Source: Hominisplanchenecus faecis
Lineage (GTDB): Bacteria > Bacillota > Clostridia > Lachnospirales > Lachnospiraceae
Length of the DNA stretch: 64,000 bases
Assembly (NCBI RefSeq): GCF_020687205.1
Contig: NZ_JAJEQE010000005.1
Span: 51,664 to 115,663 of the forward strand
Reading direction: 5' to 3'
Made by a program: the position numbers and the translations under genes. The notes under the pieces are model-generated. The model was not told the DNA's origin, did no database searches, and worked only from the letters and a program-made list of their open reading frames with translations. Shown here piece after piece: positions 54,901 to 64,000 of this stretch. Numbering within the stretch: the first letter of the stretch is position 1; each line of letters starts with the position of its first letter.

Positions 54901-55618
54901 AATTTGCGACTTTCAGGGCTTCTTTTCGGATCATTTCCAGATCATTCAGGGTCTGATCGACCTGCTCACAGATCATTTTCATCCATTCACTTGAGATCAG
55001 ATCTTCCAGTGTATCAATATCATAATTTTTCTTACATTCTTTCAGCCATTCTTCCGGCCATGGATGACTTCTGGAAAATTCATAGACCTGCCAGATCATT
55101 TCGATCAGATTCTCATCATTTTTTCCGTTTGCAAAACATTCCACAAACTGTAAAAAGTCCGTATCGCCCTCCCGATACTTTTCTTCCAGAAGCTCTTCCG
55201 CCGTATCTCGCCGTAGAAGTTTTGCCTCTCCTTCATCCACGATAGAAAACGCCGGATCCAGATCGATCAGATGAAAATATGTCCGAAGCACCGACTGACA
55301 GAAACTGTCGATCGTCGTGATCTGTGCATGGAAAAGCAGCGTTTCCTGTCTTTGCAGATTCTCGTTATCCGGATCTGCGAGCAGCCTTTTCTGGATTTCC
55401 AGTCCGATCCGCTCACGCATCTCTGCCGCCGCAGCTCTTGTAAACGTCACGATCAGCAGACGGTCAATATCCACCGGATGTTCCCTGTCCGTGATCTTCT
55501 GCAAAATACGCTCTACCAGAACGGCTGTCTTTCCGGAACCTGCCGCCGCCGAGACCAGAATATTCCGGTTTCGAAGCCAGATGACCTGCTTCTGTTCTTC
55601 TGTCCACAGATTTCCCAT
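51977..55618 (-). CDS. addA: AddA helicase-nuclease subunit
   Basis: 1213 residues. With AddB it resects double-strand breaks for RecA. UvrD-type helicase: Walker A SAAAGSGKTAVLVERI near 30, Walker B IDEYQDSN near 395, further helicase motifs SIHKSKGLEFPVVF and LYVAVTRAKEKL. The C-terminal RecB-type nuclease has GIIDAWFYEGDQIVLLDYKTD. The ATG at 55618 overlaps the addB stop (TGATG), with GGAGGGG upstream; a TTG one codon earlier is possible. Confidence 0.97.
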   Translation of the reverse strand: MGNLWTEEQKQVIWLRNRNILVSAAAGSGKTAVLVERILQKITDREHPVDIDRLLIVTFTRAAAAEMRERIGLEIQKRLLADPDNENLQRQETLLFHAQITTIDSFCQSVLRTYFHLIDLDPAFSIVDEGEAKLLRRDTAEELLEEKYREGDTDFLQFVECFANGKNDENLIEMIWQVYEFSRSHPWPEEWLKECKKNYDIDTLEDLISSEWMKMICEQVDQTLNDLEMIRKEALKVANSPYGPWMYADALEQDGEILKQLSKGNDYAEYARRFLNIRKFAVLSRKKDEEVSDEKREQVKLLRDQIKKGIASLQEQYFYQSPQEMLEELKAGKVSAQMLLMLASEFGMRFTEKKRERNLLDFSDLEHLALQILVKKENGNVVPGEAALAFSKQFEEIMIDEYQDSNMVQELILISISRCSMGQNNLFMVGDVKQSIYRFRLACPELFMEKYDTYTTEDSENQKIELHKNFRSRKEVLFDVNFIFRKIMHRNLGNVEYDDNAALYAGIEFPKLVTNVETDDLTAAKSPLSGSEILLFDADSVTETNAREAEARMIGGQIKAIVGRELVYDKESRHYRKAEYRDIVILLRSLSGWSEEFLAVLSDMGIPAYTGTRSGYFSALEVRTVLSFLRVLDNPRQDIPFTAVLTSPIGTFATEELAKIRTENPEVSYYEACRAYENAGSDGILREKLQKFFKVLEYFRSCVPYTPMHELLWKIYEETGYFDYVCAMPAGSQRKANLEMLAEKAAAYESTSYRGLFNFVRYIENLQKYEVDFGEASTIGEEENTVRIMSIHKSKGLEFPVVFVAGLGKAFNRQDARSTIAIHQNYGVGCDVVDPLLRTKAPTILKKAIQQILLTESLGEELRVLYVAVTRAKEKLYLSGSLKKMEDTIAKWSGGAGKKQLSYLEIKNAASMLEWILRSVLYEEGIQSEIPIRKYSVDDLYREKLDEENHGDTILRQFRDHLFEKEEGYAAFLAWMTQESAKIYPYEGRLEIQGKCSVSEIKRQSQIQEQKEEPKNQGIVLIKESEDTATVPKFLEAKEEKSGAVKGTAMHHVMQRLDFTAADTVRQVEAQLLELQKKKQISEEEISLLNIPAIVHFFRTDIGKRAADAARRGQLYREKQFVIGVPASDIRPQWDKEEMVLVQGIIDAWFYEGDQIVLLDYKTDRVLKGQEQKLKDRYQAQLDYYAKALKQTTGHEVKEKIIYAFSLQEGIAL

Positions 55619-58600
55619 CAAAAATCCCCTCCTTCTCGCAAAAATTCCCAGATATCATCCGGATCCAGTTCTTTGAGCCTCCGGTAATGCATGCCCGGTA
55701 TTTTCCGATCAAAACCGCAGATATCTTTAAATTCACAGTAATCGCAGGCTGTTTTTCCTTTCTTTTCATAAGGATTGATCTTTACATCTCCCTCAAGGAT
55801 CGCACATCCGATCGCCCGCATCTTCTCTTCCACAAATTTCGAAAGTGTCAAAAACTGCTCTTCGGATGCCACACTCGCATAGCGAGAATAGCTGCCGTCT
55901 TTGTTTCTGGCAACCGGAATGACCTCGGATGTTTTCTCCAGACTGCGGTCAAGTGCTTCTACCACTTCACTTTCTGCATTGACAAGACCATTTGGACGCA
56001 GCTCTTTCAAAATCCGTTTTTCCAGCTCTTCTTCGCTCTCCCCATGCTTCTGATCCACGATCGGATCTTTCATTGCATAATAGAAGATGCCTGCCGGTTT
56101 TATTTTTTTATCCGTATGAATGCGTTGTTCCATCTCCAGTGCCGCATTCAGATAAACGACAAGCTGCATCTGCAGTCCGTAATAAAATTCCTGTAGATCA
56201 AACACTTTATTTCCTGATTTATAATCTACGACTTTTACCAGAACTTCATCCTCCGTTTCGTACAGATCAATGCGGTCGATCCGCCCTTTCAGCCGCATCG
56301 TCTCTTCGTCCGAAAGTGCGATATTCACCGCCTTCAAGTCCGAAGAACTTAAAAACGGCACTTCAAAATTGGACGGAATAAAGTTTCCGGCACGCACCTG
56401 CCTGGTCAGTGCCCAGATCGTGCGTTCCATGATCCGCTTCATGCGGCGGATCACATATTCATTTCTGGCACTGGAATGCAGAAGGGTTGATGCATAAGCT
56501 TCGGAAACCTCTTCTACCGTCTCCGCCGCCAGACGTTTCTGTTCTTTCTCCGGAATGTTAAACCAGGTATATTCGCTCGCTTCCACTTTTCGTGCGTAAG
56601 ACTCCAGCACCTTATGGAAAATATTCCCCATATCCACCGGCTGGAATACAAACAGATCTCTTTGCGATACCCGAAGACCATAATTCAGAAAATGTGCATA
56701 GGAGCACGCCGAAAATTTCTCCAGCCGGCTGACACTGTTGACCAGCGTCTGTCCGTAAAGCCGTTTTGCCGTCGTCTTTGACATCGGCTCCGTCTTTCCA
56801 TGCAGAAAGGCCGCATCCAGCAGCTTTTTCGCCAGATCCTGATATTTTTCCTGTCCTTCGTACCATCCAAACAGACTGGCCGCCGTCTTCTCCACGTTTC
56901 CAAGTGCCGCTTTTCTCAGTCCGTCCGCCAGATGCACAATCCCGCTCTCTGCCGTTGTGATCCTTGCAAGCGGATCTTCAATCAGATCTTCATCCTGAAG
57001 CGTCAGCTGCGGAAACATCCTTAAAATACTTCCGACCACATAGGAAGGACGCAGCACTCGTCCGTCCAGCCCCATCCTTCCGTAAGAAAGATAAAGCTTT
57101 GCCGATGGTTTTGTCAGATTCAGATACAGATAAAACTTCTGGATATAACTGTTTTCCCTTGCCGTCGGTGCCAGTTCCATGCCAAGCTCGGATAAGGTTT
57201 CCCGGTCCATATCGGAGAGAATACTGGTTTTTTCTTCTTTTTTCGGCACCCAGCCGTCATTCAGTCCCAGAAAAAACAGTACTTTGATGTCCTTTAACCT
57301 GGTACGCTCGATATCACCGACCAGCACACAGTCCATCGTCGGAGGGATCATGCCAACCTTGGCCTCCTCAAATCCGGCATCGAGGATTTCAGTATATTCC
57401 TGAAGGCTCATCGGCTCATCACCAAGCAGCTCCACCAGTTTGTCAAACAGCTCGATCACTATGCCGTAGATCTGCTCGTATTCTCTTGCAAGGTCATAAG
57501 CCTCTTCCTGCTCAAATTTTTCCCGGTAATCCTGCATTTTCTGCTCAATACCATAATGCACCATCAGATCATAAAGTGCTTCTGTTTTCTGACGCACCGT
57601 CCCGTCCTTTTCTCTGACCTGATCCACAAAGGCAAGCAGCGGCGGCAGGATCTTCTCTTTGAACGGTTCTTCCTGTTCATCCCACGGCTCTTCCCAGCGT
57701 CTGCGGCTGTTGATCCCATTTGCCAGCACATAGTTTTCCAGCTGGTCGATCTCATCCTTTTTTAGCCCCGCAAGCCCGGTTCGCAGATAACGGAACATAC
57801 TTTCATAGCGAAAGCTTTTGGCTGCGATCTGAAGGGCCGCCCGCAGAAATTCAACCAGCGGATTTAAGAGGAGCTTCCTGGTGCGGTCGATAAAACACGG
57901 AATGCCTTTCTGCTGCAATTCCTTTTTCATATGGTCACCAAATGATTCCATATCCCCGGTGATCACGGCAATATCCCGGTAACGCAGATTCTCTTCACGC
58001 ACCAGATGCCAGATCGTCCGTGCCGCAAATTCTGCCTCTGCTTTCGCATCTCTTGCCACATGCAAAGACAGCTCCCGCTCCAGCTTCTGTGAATCTTGGG
58101 CTTCATAAATCTGATTGCCCGGTCGGAACAGATGTCTCTCCAGAAAGCGAAGTGCCGGTGCACTTCTGAAACGGATGCTTCCTTCTTTTCCGAGCACTTC
58201 CGGCTTTTCCAGCATACAGCCACATTCTTTTGCCGCCCCGGCCAGCTGCTGTATCGTCTTTTTGCTCAGATAAGAGAGTTTATGCATGGAAACCTTTTTC
58301 ATCGGATCTTCCCAGGCATCCAACGTCACCGTGACATAGATTTTCTCCGCCGTCTGCATCAGTTCCCTCAGCAGCTTGTTCTGGATCGGCGTAAATCCGG
58401 TAAATCCATCCAGGGCGACCACACAGCCTTTTAAAATTTCAGATTTTTTTACGACATAACAGAGCTCTTCCAGGATCTCTTCCGAAGTAATGTACTTTCC
58501 CTGAAGTTCTTCCTGAAATCCCTCATACAGGTTTCGAATATCCTGTAATTTATAAGATAATGCATCTTTTTTCCCCGAACGCAGCTGTTCATCCAGTTCT

Positions 58601-59010
58601 TCCAGTGAAACATCATACTGCTTCAGCTCAGAAATGATGGATTTGACCTGCGAAATATAGCCGGGCTTGCGAAAATTTCGTCCAAGCACCGTCAGATCAT
58701 TTTTCTGACGGGATGCCACACGCCGCAGCAGCAGATTCTTTCCGGTGTCCTCCAGAACGGTGTGTGTATCCACCCCGACTTCCTCAAAGATCCTCCATGC
58801 CAGACGCAAAAAGCTCTGCACATCAATATTTAAAATTCCCCTGTTTGGATGCAGTTCTACGAGTTCCCGCTGTGTCTGCATGGTAAACTGCTCCGGAACG
58901 ATCACGATAAACTCCCGGTCCGGCTCCCGTATGGACTGCTCTATGATTTTTTTATAAAGTGTATACGATTTTCCACTGCCGGATGGACCGTAGATCAACT
59001 GCAATGACAT
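55618..59010 (-). CDS. addB: AddB helicase-nuclease subunit
   Basis: 1130 residues; start at 59010, with AGGAAGGG 8 nt upstream; the longer frame has no ribosome site. Walker A is YGPSGSGKSYTLY at the N-terminus. The C-terminal nuclease has GRIDRIDLY and VKVVDYKSG. The four cysteines of the structural 4Fe-4S cluster are visible: one in FSACSYAHF near 790 and three in ACDYCEFKDICGFDR near 1100. Translationally coupled to addA. Confidence 0.97.
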   Translation of the reverse strand: MSLQLIYGPSGSGKSYTLYKKIIEQSIREPDREFIVIVPEQFTMQTQRELVELHPNRGILNIDVQSFLRLAWRIFEEVGVDTHTVLEDTGKNLLLRRVASRQKNDLTVLGRNFRKPGYISQVKSIISELKQYDVSLEELDEQLRSGKKDALSYKLQDIRNLYEGFQEELQGKYITSEEILEELCYVVKKSEILKGCVVALDGFTGFTPIQNKLLRELMQTAEKIYVTVTLDAWEDPMKKVSMHKLSYLSKKTIQQLAGAAKECGCMLEKPEVLGKEGSIRFRSAPALRFLERHLFRPGNQIYEAQDSQKLERELSLHVARDAKAEAEFAARTIWHLVREENLRYRDIAVITGDMESFGDHMKKELQQKGIPCFIDRTRKLLLNPLVEFLRAALQIAAKSFRYESMFRYLRTGLAGLKKDEIDQLENYVLANGINSRRRWEEPWDEQEEPFKEKILPPLLAFVDQVREKDGTVRQKTEALYDLMVHYGIEQKMQDYREKFEQEEAYDLAREYEQIYGIVIELFDKLVELLGDEPMSLQEYTEILDAGFEEAKVGMIPPTMDCVLVGDIERTRLKDIKVLFFLGLNDGWVPKKEEKTSILSDMDRETLSELGMELAPTARENSYIQKFYLYLNLTKPSAKLYLSYGRMGLDGRVLRPSYVVGSILRMFPQLTLQDEDLIEDPLARITTAESGIVHLADGLRKAALGNVEKTAASLFGWYEGQEKYQDLAKKLLDAAFLHGKTEPMSKTTAKRLYGQTLVNSVSRLEKFSACSYAHFLNYGLRVSQRDLFVFQPVDMGNIFHKVLESYARKVEASEYTWFNIPEKEQKRLAAETVEEVSEAYASTLLHSSARNEYVIRRMKRIMERTIWALTRQVRAGNFIPSNFEVPFLSSSDLKAVNIALSDEETMRLKGRIDRIDLYETEDEVLVKVVDYKSGNKVFDLQEFYYGLQMQLVVYLNAALEMEQRIHTDKKIKPAGIFYYAMKDPIVDQKHGESEEELEKRILKELRPNGLVNAESEVVEALDRSLEKTSEVIPVARNKDGSYSRYASVASEEQFLTLSKFVEEKMRAIGCAILEGDVKINPYEKKGKTACDYCEFKDICGFDRKIPGMHYRRLKELDPDDIWEFLREGGDF

Positions 59011-59050
59011 AAGCATTTCCCTTCCTGTGTCCTGTTTTGCCTGATGCTGC

Positions 59051-59086
59051 AAAGTGGTCCCGCACAAAGTACAGAACCACTTTTTT
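59051..59086 (-). terminator. hairpin between valS and addB
   Basis: AAGTGGT / ACCACTT stem with a large loop. On the minus strand it is followed by TTGC, on the plus strand by TTTTTT. A smaller GATGCC / GGCATT stem lies nearer the valS stop. Probably limits read-through from valS; modest support on this strand. Confidence 0.5.
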
Positions 59087-59117
59087 CACAGTAAGAATGC
59101 CGGAGGCATCCTGTTTC

Positions 59118-61769
59118 CTATCTTGCCTGAAGATGAGTCAGTCTTTCTTTTACCTGATCCATCATCTGGCTGTATTTCTCTAATTTTGCACGTTCCTCTG
59201 CAACTTTGCTCTCCGGTGCCTTGCTCATGAAACGCTCATTGCTCAGCATGCCGTTGACACGTGCCAGCTCTTTTGTCAGACGCTGTTCTTCTTTTTGCAG
59301 ACGCTCGATCTCTTTGTCGATGTCAACCAGTTCTGCAAACGGCATATAGATGACTGCCTCCGGAAGCACGGCAGATACTGCATCTTCGTCGATGCCGCTG
59401 CGGTCTGCCTGAACCGTCACTTCGCTTGCACTTCCAAGGGTTGCAAAGAATACTTTTCCGTTTTCGAACGTATTTCTCACATTCTCGCTTTCGGATACGA
59501 CAAATACTTTTGCTTTCTTGCTTGGCGGTACGTTCATGCCTGTACGCACGTTTCGGATACCGCGGACTGCCTCTTTGATCATCTCAACGGCTGCCTCATC
59601 CTCTGCAAAATGCCACTCTTTAGTGAACTCCGGCCATTTGGAGATCATGATGGATTCTTCCTCGGACTGCAGCGTGCAGAAGATCTCTTCTGTGATAAAC
59701 GGCATATACGGATGCAGCAGTTTCAGAGCATTTACCAGAACCGTCTTCAGTGTCCAAAGTGCTGCTGATTTTGTGGTATCCCCGTCATTGTACAGACGCG
59801 GTTTTACCATCTCGATGTACCAGTCGCAGAATTCTTCCCAGATAAAATCATACACTTTCTGAACGGCAATACCCAGTTCATATTTATCCATGTTCTCGGT
59901 TACTTCTTTTGCCAGTGTATTGACTTTGGAGAGGATCCATTTATCGGCTGCCGTCAGCTGATCTTTCGGCATTTCACCCGGAACTTCTGCTTTTTCAAGG
60001 TTCATCATGATAAATCTGGATGCATTCCATACCTTGTTTGCGAAGTTACGGCTTGCCTCCACACGCTCCATGTAGAAACGCATGTCATTTCCTGGAGCAT
60101 TTCCGGTGATCAGTGTCAGACGCAGGGCATCTGCTCCGTACTGGTCAATGATTTCCAGCGGATCAATACCGTTTCCTAAAGATTTACTCATCTTTCTTCC
60201 CTGGGAATCACGCACCAGACCATGGATCAGTACATGATGGAACGGCACTTTTCCGGTCTGCTCGATCGCAGAAAATACCATACGGATCACCCAGAAGAAA
60301 ATGATGTCATATCCGGTTACCAGCACATCGGTCGGATAGAAGTAATCAAAATCTTCGGTCTTATCCGGCCAGCCAAGTGTGGAGAACGGCCACAGTGCGG
60401 AAGAGAACCAGGTATCCAGTGTGTCTTCATCCTGTTTAAAGTGTGTGCATCCGCATTTCGGGCAGACCTTCGGCATTTCTTTTGCAACGACCACTTCGCC
60501 GCACTCGTCACAGTAATATGCCGGGATACGATGTCCCCACCAGAGCTGTCTGGAAATACACCAGTCACGGATGTTCTCCAGCCAGTGCAGATAGATCTTG
60601 TCAAAACGATCCGGTACAAAATTCAACTCGTTCTTTTTCAGAGCTTCGATCGCCGGTTTCGCCATCTCCTGCATCTTTACAAACCACTGCGGTTTGATCA
60701 TCGGCTCAACGGTTGTCTTACAGCGGTCGTGTGTACCGACGCTGTGTGTATGCGGAACAACTTTTACCAGAAGTCCCAGTGCATCCAGGTCTGCTACCAT
60801 GGCTTTTCTTGCCTCATAACGATCCATGCCTGCATATTTGCCGCCCAGTTCATTGATGGTCGCATCGTCATTCATGATATTGATTTCCGGCAGATTATGT
60901 CTCTTGCCAACCTCAAAGTCGTTCGGGTCGTGTGCCGGTGTGATCTTTACGCATCCAGTTCCAAATTCTTTATCTACGTAAGAATCCGCGATCACCGGGA
61001 TCTCACGGTCTGTCAGCGGCAGCTTCAGCATCTTGCCGACCAGATCCTGGTATCTTTCATCTTCCGGGTTTACGGCAACGGCCGTATCTCCAAGCAGTGT
61101 CTCCGGACGAGTGGTCGCGATCTCCACGAAACGTCCTTCTTCTCCGACGATCGGGTAATTGATATGCCAGAAGAATCCGTCCTGATCCACATGTTCTACC
61201 TCTGCATCTGAAATGGAAGTTTTACATACTGGACACCAGTTGATGATCCTGGAACCTTTGTAAATATATCCCTTATTATATAATTTCACGAAAACTTCTT
61301 CTACCGCTTTGGAGCATCCTTCGTCCATCGTGAAACGTTCTCTGTCCCAGTCAGCAGAAGAACCCAGTTTTTTCAGCTGATTTACGATACGTCCGCCGTA
61401 TTCTTCTTTCCACTCCCAGGCGTGTTTTAAAAACTCCTCACGTCCGATATCATTTTTATCAATGCCCTGCTCTTTGAGTTTCTGGATGACCTTTACTTCC
61501 GTAGCGATCGCCGCGTGGTCGGTTCCCGGCTGCCACAGTGCATTATAGCCCTGCATTCTTTTATAGCGGATCAAAATATCCTGCATCGTGTTGTCCAGTG
61601 CATGTCCCATATGCAGCTGACCGGTTACGTTTGGCGGCGGCATAACGATCGTAAACGGTTTCTTACTGCGGTCGACTTCCGCATGGAAATATTTCTTATC
61701 CAGCCAGTTCTGATAAATACGATCCTCGATTCCCTTCGGATCATAAGTCTTTGCCAATTCTTTGCTCAT
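59118..61769 (-). CDS. valS: valyl-tRNA synthetase
   Basis: 883 residues; start at 61769 with AGGAGG 5 nt upstream. Charges tRNA-Val and edits mis-charged threonine. HIGH motif as [11 protein letters not shown] near 45, editing domain with [17 protein letters not shown] near 215, a zinc-knuckle ([14 protein letters not shown]) near 410, KMSKS as [10 protein letters not shown] near 520, anticodon-binding domain and a C-terminal coiled coil ([18 protein letters not shown]) typical of ValRS. Regulated by the T-box leader upstream. Confidence 0.98.
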   Translation of the reverse strand: MSKELAKTYDPKGIEDRIYQNWLDKKYFHAEVDRSKKPFTIVMPPPNVTGQLHMGHALDNTMQDILIRYKRMQGYNALWQPGTDHAAIATEVKVIQKLKEQGIDKNDIGREEFLKHAWEWKEEYGGRIVNQLKKLGSSADWDRERFTMDEGCSKAVEEVFVKLYNKGYIYKGSRIINWCPVCKTSISDAEVEHVDQDGFFWHINYPIVGEEGRFVEIATTRPETLLGDTAVAVNPEDERYQDLVGKMLKLPLTDREIPVIADSYVDKEFGTGCVKITPAHDPNDFEVGKRHNLPEINIMNDDATINELGGKYAGMDRYEARKAMVADLDALGLLVKVVPHTHSVGTHDRCKTTVEPMIKPQWFVKMQEMAKPAIEALKKNELNFVPDRFDKIYLHWLENIRDWCISRQLWWGHRIPAYYCDECGEVVVAKEMPKVCPKCGCTHFKQDEDTLDTWFSSALWPFSTLGWPDKTEDFDYFYPTDVLVTGYDIIFFWVIRMVFSAIEQTGKVPFHHVLIHGLVRDSQGRKMSKSLGNGIDPLEIIDQYGADALRLTLITGNAPGNDMRFYMERVEASRNFANKVWNASRFIMMNLEKAEVPGEMPKDQLTAADKWILSKVNTLAKEVTENMDKYELGIAVQKVYDFIWEEFCDWYIEMVKPRLYNDGDTTKSAALWTLKTVLVNALKLLHPYMPFITEEIFCTLQSEEESIMISKWPEFTKEWHFAEDEAAVEMIKEAVRGIRNVRTGMNVPPSKKAKVFVVSESENVRNTFENGKVFFATLGSASEVTVQADRSGIDEDAVSAVLPEAVIYMPFAELVDIDKEIERLQKEEQRLTKELARVNGMLSNERFMSKAPESKVAEERAKLEKYSQMMDQVKERLTHLQAR

Positions 61770-62142
61770 GTTGTCCTCCTGCTGTTGTTTGTTCTGCACA
61801 TTAAATCAAATACACTCCAGACGGAATGTTTCAACGAAAAAAGCCCTCTGCATCATCCCCGGAAACGGAGATTCTGCAAAGGGCGTCATTTACGCGGTAC
61901 CACCTTTTTTCATATACATCACAGACGGATGCATACCTCATTTCCCTTTAACGTCGGGTCACGTGAAAGCTTACTGTCCTGTCCGCGTATACTTATCTGC
62001 ATACCGCCTGTCACAGAACTCGTTCTGCCCTCCGGCTCCAAAGCTACCTTCCAGCCACGCATCCTTAGGTTTCCTTCCAGCCTGCGAAAAACCCTCTCTG
62101 AAAGAGCTGTGTATGTACTCCTCTTCTTCCTCGCCTTTGTCC
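61770..62142 (-). promoter_or_regulatory. T-box riboswitch leader of valS
   Basis: About 370 nt between the promoter and valS. The T-box sequence GGTGGTACCGCG is present (complement of 61893-61904), followed by the terminator at 61837-61884 that it competes with. An AGAGAG-type conserved box (TTTCAGAGAGGG, near 62090-62101) lies in the stem I region. A GTA (Val codon) at 62045-62047, followed by a purine near the base of the GCTC/GAGC stem, is a candidate specifier; this placement is tentative. Uncharged tRNA-Val should stabilise the antiterminator and allow valS transcription. Confidence 0.92.
61837..61884 (-). terminator. T-box-controlled terminator
   Basis: GCCCTTTGC / GCAGAGGGC stem followed by six T on the minus strand. 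The 5' arm begins 8 nt after the T-box sequence, the standard arrangement for tRNA-regulated antitermination. Confidence 0.9.
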
Positions 62143-62148
62143 ACGTTA

Positions 62149-62177
62149 ATCATAGCGAAGGCAGACGGATTTGTCAA
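62149..62177 (-). promoter_or_regulatory. sigma-A promoter of the valS T-box transcript
   Basis: On the minus strand TTGACA (62172-62177), 17-nt spacer, TATGAT (62149-62154). Confidence 0.88.
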
Positions 62178-62252
62178 GAGATGACTGTGGATTTTGTTCC
62201 GGTGAAATTGATGCGAAAATACTATTGAGCCGGCCAGCAATCCATGATACAC

Positions 62253-62281
62253 TTGACACACAGAAGATTTTGCAATATTTC
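62253..62281 (+). promoter_or_regulatory. candidate promoter of the Lon-like AAA+ gene
   Basis: On the plus strand TTGACA (62253-62258), 17-nt spacer, TATTTC (62276-62281). The -10 is imperfect. It is divergent from the valS promoter, about 75 nt away. Confidence 0.6.
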
Positions 62282-62320
62282 GCTTTTCTTTCTGGTGCTA
62301 ATGATGAAAGGAGTTTTTTT

Positions 62321-63814
62321 ATGCCTGTATTTGATTTCAATAACACCCCGGAACCGGATGCTGTTCCGGAATGTACTTATACCACCTTTGCTTCCGACGA
62401 AAATGTTTCTTCCGCAGACAAACCGCTTCTTGTCCTTGACAACAGCAAAAAAGCCTGGAAACATCACTCCTGCGGAACGTTTACCAATCAGAACAAGCGT
62501 ACCGCTTTTGAATTTAAAGAAGATGATGGTTCTACTGTAATCGCTGATATCAAAAAAGTGGATGCCCGCTTTGTAAGCCTGCTCCGCTGGCTCGGCGAAA
62601 ATCACATTCCGGTTCGTTTATCCGGTGAAAACCGGGAGGGCGGCTATATGGTTTACCGTATCCGCGAGACTGCTTTCGGCGGCGGCACCAAGCTTTCTGC
62701 AGAGGATGGTTTCCTTCAGTTCATGATTGAACGTCTGCTTGCAAGCAATGCTCCGCTTCTGGAAGAATGTGAAGACGAAGATCTGGAGGAAGTCGGCGAT
62801 GAGATGAAACTGACCAGCCTTCAGAGCATCACAGACTTTATGATCTGTGCCGGCCGCACCCTGCCGGATAATATCCGCCTGTGGGCAAGACGCAACCTTG
62901 CCGTTGCACGTTCCCATGAAGTTTCCCCTGAAGAACGCCGCCATGCCCAGCGTGCCCTCTCCATCATGATGAACATTCAGTGGAAGAGCAATTACTTCGA
63001 AGCCATCGATCCGGTTGCTGCACGCCGTATTCTCGATGAAGAACTTTACGGTATGGAACGCGTCAAACAGCGTATCATGGAGACGATCATCCAGATCAAC
63101 CGCACGCATACCCTGCCGGCATATGGTCTGCTGCTGGTCGGCCCTGCCGGAACCGGTAAATCTCAGATTGCCTATGCCGTTGCACGTATCCTGCGTCTTC
63201 CTTGGACGACGCTTGACATGAGCTCCATCAACGATCCGGAACAGCTGACCGGAAGCTCCCGTGTCTATGCAAACGCAAAACCCGGAATCATTATGGAGGC
63301 TTTCTCAGTATCCGGAGAGTCCAATCTGGTCTTCATCATCAACGAGCTGGATAAGGCAGCCTCCGGCAAGGGAAACGGCAATCCGGCAGACGTGCTTCTG
63401 ACCTTGCTTGACAACCTCGGCTTTACCGATAACTATATGGAATGTATGATTCCAACGACCGGCGTTTATCCTATCGCCACAGCCAACAACAAAGAGCAGA
63501 TCAGTGCACCTCTGATGTCACGTTTTGCCGTGATCGACATCCCGGATTACACACCGGATGAGAAAAAGATCATCTTCTCCAAATTTGCACTGCCGAAGAT
63601 TCTCAAACGTATGAGCCTCAAAGAGAATGAGTGCAAGATGACAGACGAAGCACTGGATGCTGTAATTGAACTGTTCTCCAATACCTCCGGAATCCGTGAT
63701 CTGGAACAGGCCGCCGAACATATCGCAGCAAATGCACTGTATCAGATCGAAGTTAACCGTGTTTCCGAAGTTGTGTTTACCGCAGAGATGGTACGCAGCC
63801 TCTTACGCGACTAA
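62321..63814 (+). CDS. Lon-like AAA+ ATPase without protease domain
   Basis: 497 residues; the ATG at 62321 has GAAAGGAG 7 nt upstream, whereas the frame extending to 62171 overlaps the promoter. The C-terminal half (about 235-495) is an AAA+ module most like Lon: ELYGMERVKQRIMETI, Walker A GPAGTGKS at 274-281, Walker B IINELDK (Asn where Asp is usual; Glu342 kept), sensor 1 in IATANNKEQI, arginine finger in LMSRFAVIDIPDYTPDEKK, and sensor 2 in SGIRDLEQAAEHIA. The Lon serine-lysine protease domain is absent, since the chain stops after the AAA+ lid. The N-terminal 230 residues match nothing I recognise; they include an acidic EECEDEDLEEVGDE stretch. A chaperone, adaptor or remodelling role is possible. 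Confidence 0.82.
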   Translation: MPVFDFNNTPEPDAVPECTYTTFASDENVSSADKPLLVLDNSKKAWKHHSCGTFTNQNKRTAFEFKEDDGSTVIADIKKVDARFVSLLRWLGENHIPVRLSGENREGGYMVYRIRETAFGGGTKLSAEDGFLQFMIERLLASNAPLLEECEDEDLEEVGDEMKLTSLQSITDFMICAGRTLPDNIRLWARRNLAVARSHEVSPEERRHAQRALSIMMNIQWKSNYFEAIDPVAARRILDEELYGMERVKQRIMETIIQINRTHTLPAYGLLLVGPAGTGKSQIAYAVARILRLPWTTLDMSSINDPEQLTGSSRVYANAKPGIIMEAFSVSGESNLVFIINELDKAASGKGNGNPADVLLTLLDNLGFTDNYMECMIPTTGVYPIATANNKEQISAPLMSRFAVIDIPDYTPDEKKIIFSKFALPKILKRMSLKENECKMTDEALDAVIELFSNTSGIRDLEQAAEHIAANALYQIEVNRVSEVVFTAEMVRSLLRD

Positions 63815-64000
63815 GCATACATGGAAGATTTATGCATGTGCAAATGATCTGTGCAGAAGGTTTGTAAATGTGCAAATGAACGCCATAAAATAGTTTTGTA
63901 AAAAACAGTACGCCATGATGATTCGAAAACAATCTCCTGACACGCTGCGTTTCCTGTTCGGTTCGCTCGCCGGTTAGCCGCCCTTCTCCTAAACTCGCCT
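63815..64000. other. non-coding right edge of the window
   Basis: No gene or terminator is seen. A 12-nt direct repeat ATGTGCAAATGA occurs at 63836-63847 and 63868-63879, just after the AAA+ gene stop; its meaning is unclear. Confidence 0.4.

Noticed and set aside
60222..61211. Plus-strand open frame of 329 codons opposite valS
   Set aside because: valS is unambiguous on the other strand; the frame has no recognisable motif.
62171..62320. 50-residue N-terminal extension of the AAA+ ATPase
   Set aside because: It runs through the promoter region and lacks a ribosome site; the ATG at 62321 has a strong one.

Overview
The window looks like a chromosomal segment of a low- to mid-GC Clostridia, most likely a gut Lachnospiraceae member. 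Evidence for this: strong sigma-A promoters and AGGAGG-type ribosome sites, a T-box leader on valS, the murB-rapZ-whiA-crh order of Firmicutes, AddAB instead of RecBCD, a YesM/YesN system, and many large secreted modular proteins with FIVAR, FN3, NEAT, LRR and dockerin modules. The species is not identified. Almost everything is on the minus strand; the exceptions are a kinase remnant (about 17 kb), an IS200/IS605 element (34.2-36.0 kb) and the last gene.

Region 1 (5-16679) holds a GntR regulator with its own phased operator array, then six consecutive secreted proteins that all end in the same lysine-rich FN3-like module. Three carry the two folds of vertebrate intrinsic factor/transcobalamin: a DUF4430 protein, an alpha/alpha-barrel protein, and a 1637-residue protein with both in the vertebrate order. 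Two carry NEAT-like domains with leucine-rich repeats, and one of these also has two Shr-type hemoglobin-interacting domains. The sixth is a subtilisin-like protease. I read this as a candidate surface system for capturing tetrapyrroles (heme and possibly corrinoid), which is inference beyond the fold assignments. It is the strongest candidate here for an undescribed system.

Region 2 (16.8-24.8 kb) has a broken AgrC-like histidine kinase, the gltB-gltD glutamate synthase operon with a clear promoter, an unexplained multi-hairpin segment, and a CPBP membrane protease. Region 3 (24.8-36.6 kb) has a dockerin-bearing glycosidase and a probable cell-surface operon (TasA/camelysin-like protein, membrane Ser/Thr kinase, Ig-like membrane-anchored protein). 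That operon is interrupted by a PD-(D/E)XK transposase-family gene and an intact IS200/IS605 element with TnpA and TnpB.

Region 4 (36.8-44.5 kb) has argS and truA, then a sugar-type solute-binding lipoprotein co-transcribed with a YesM/YesN two-component pair but without permeases. Region 5 (44.5-59.0 kb) is a housekeeping stretch: a GtrA-YfhO fusion, an aminotransferase, murB, rapZ, whiA and a Crh-like HPr with Glu at position 15, preceded by addB-addA. Region 6 (59.1-64.0 kb) has valS under a T-box and, divergently, a Lon-like AAA+ ATPase that has no protease domain.
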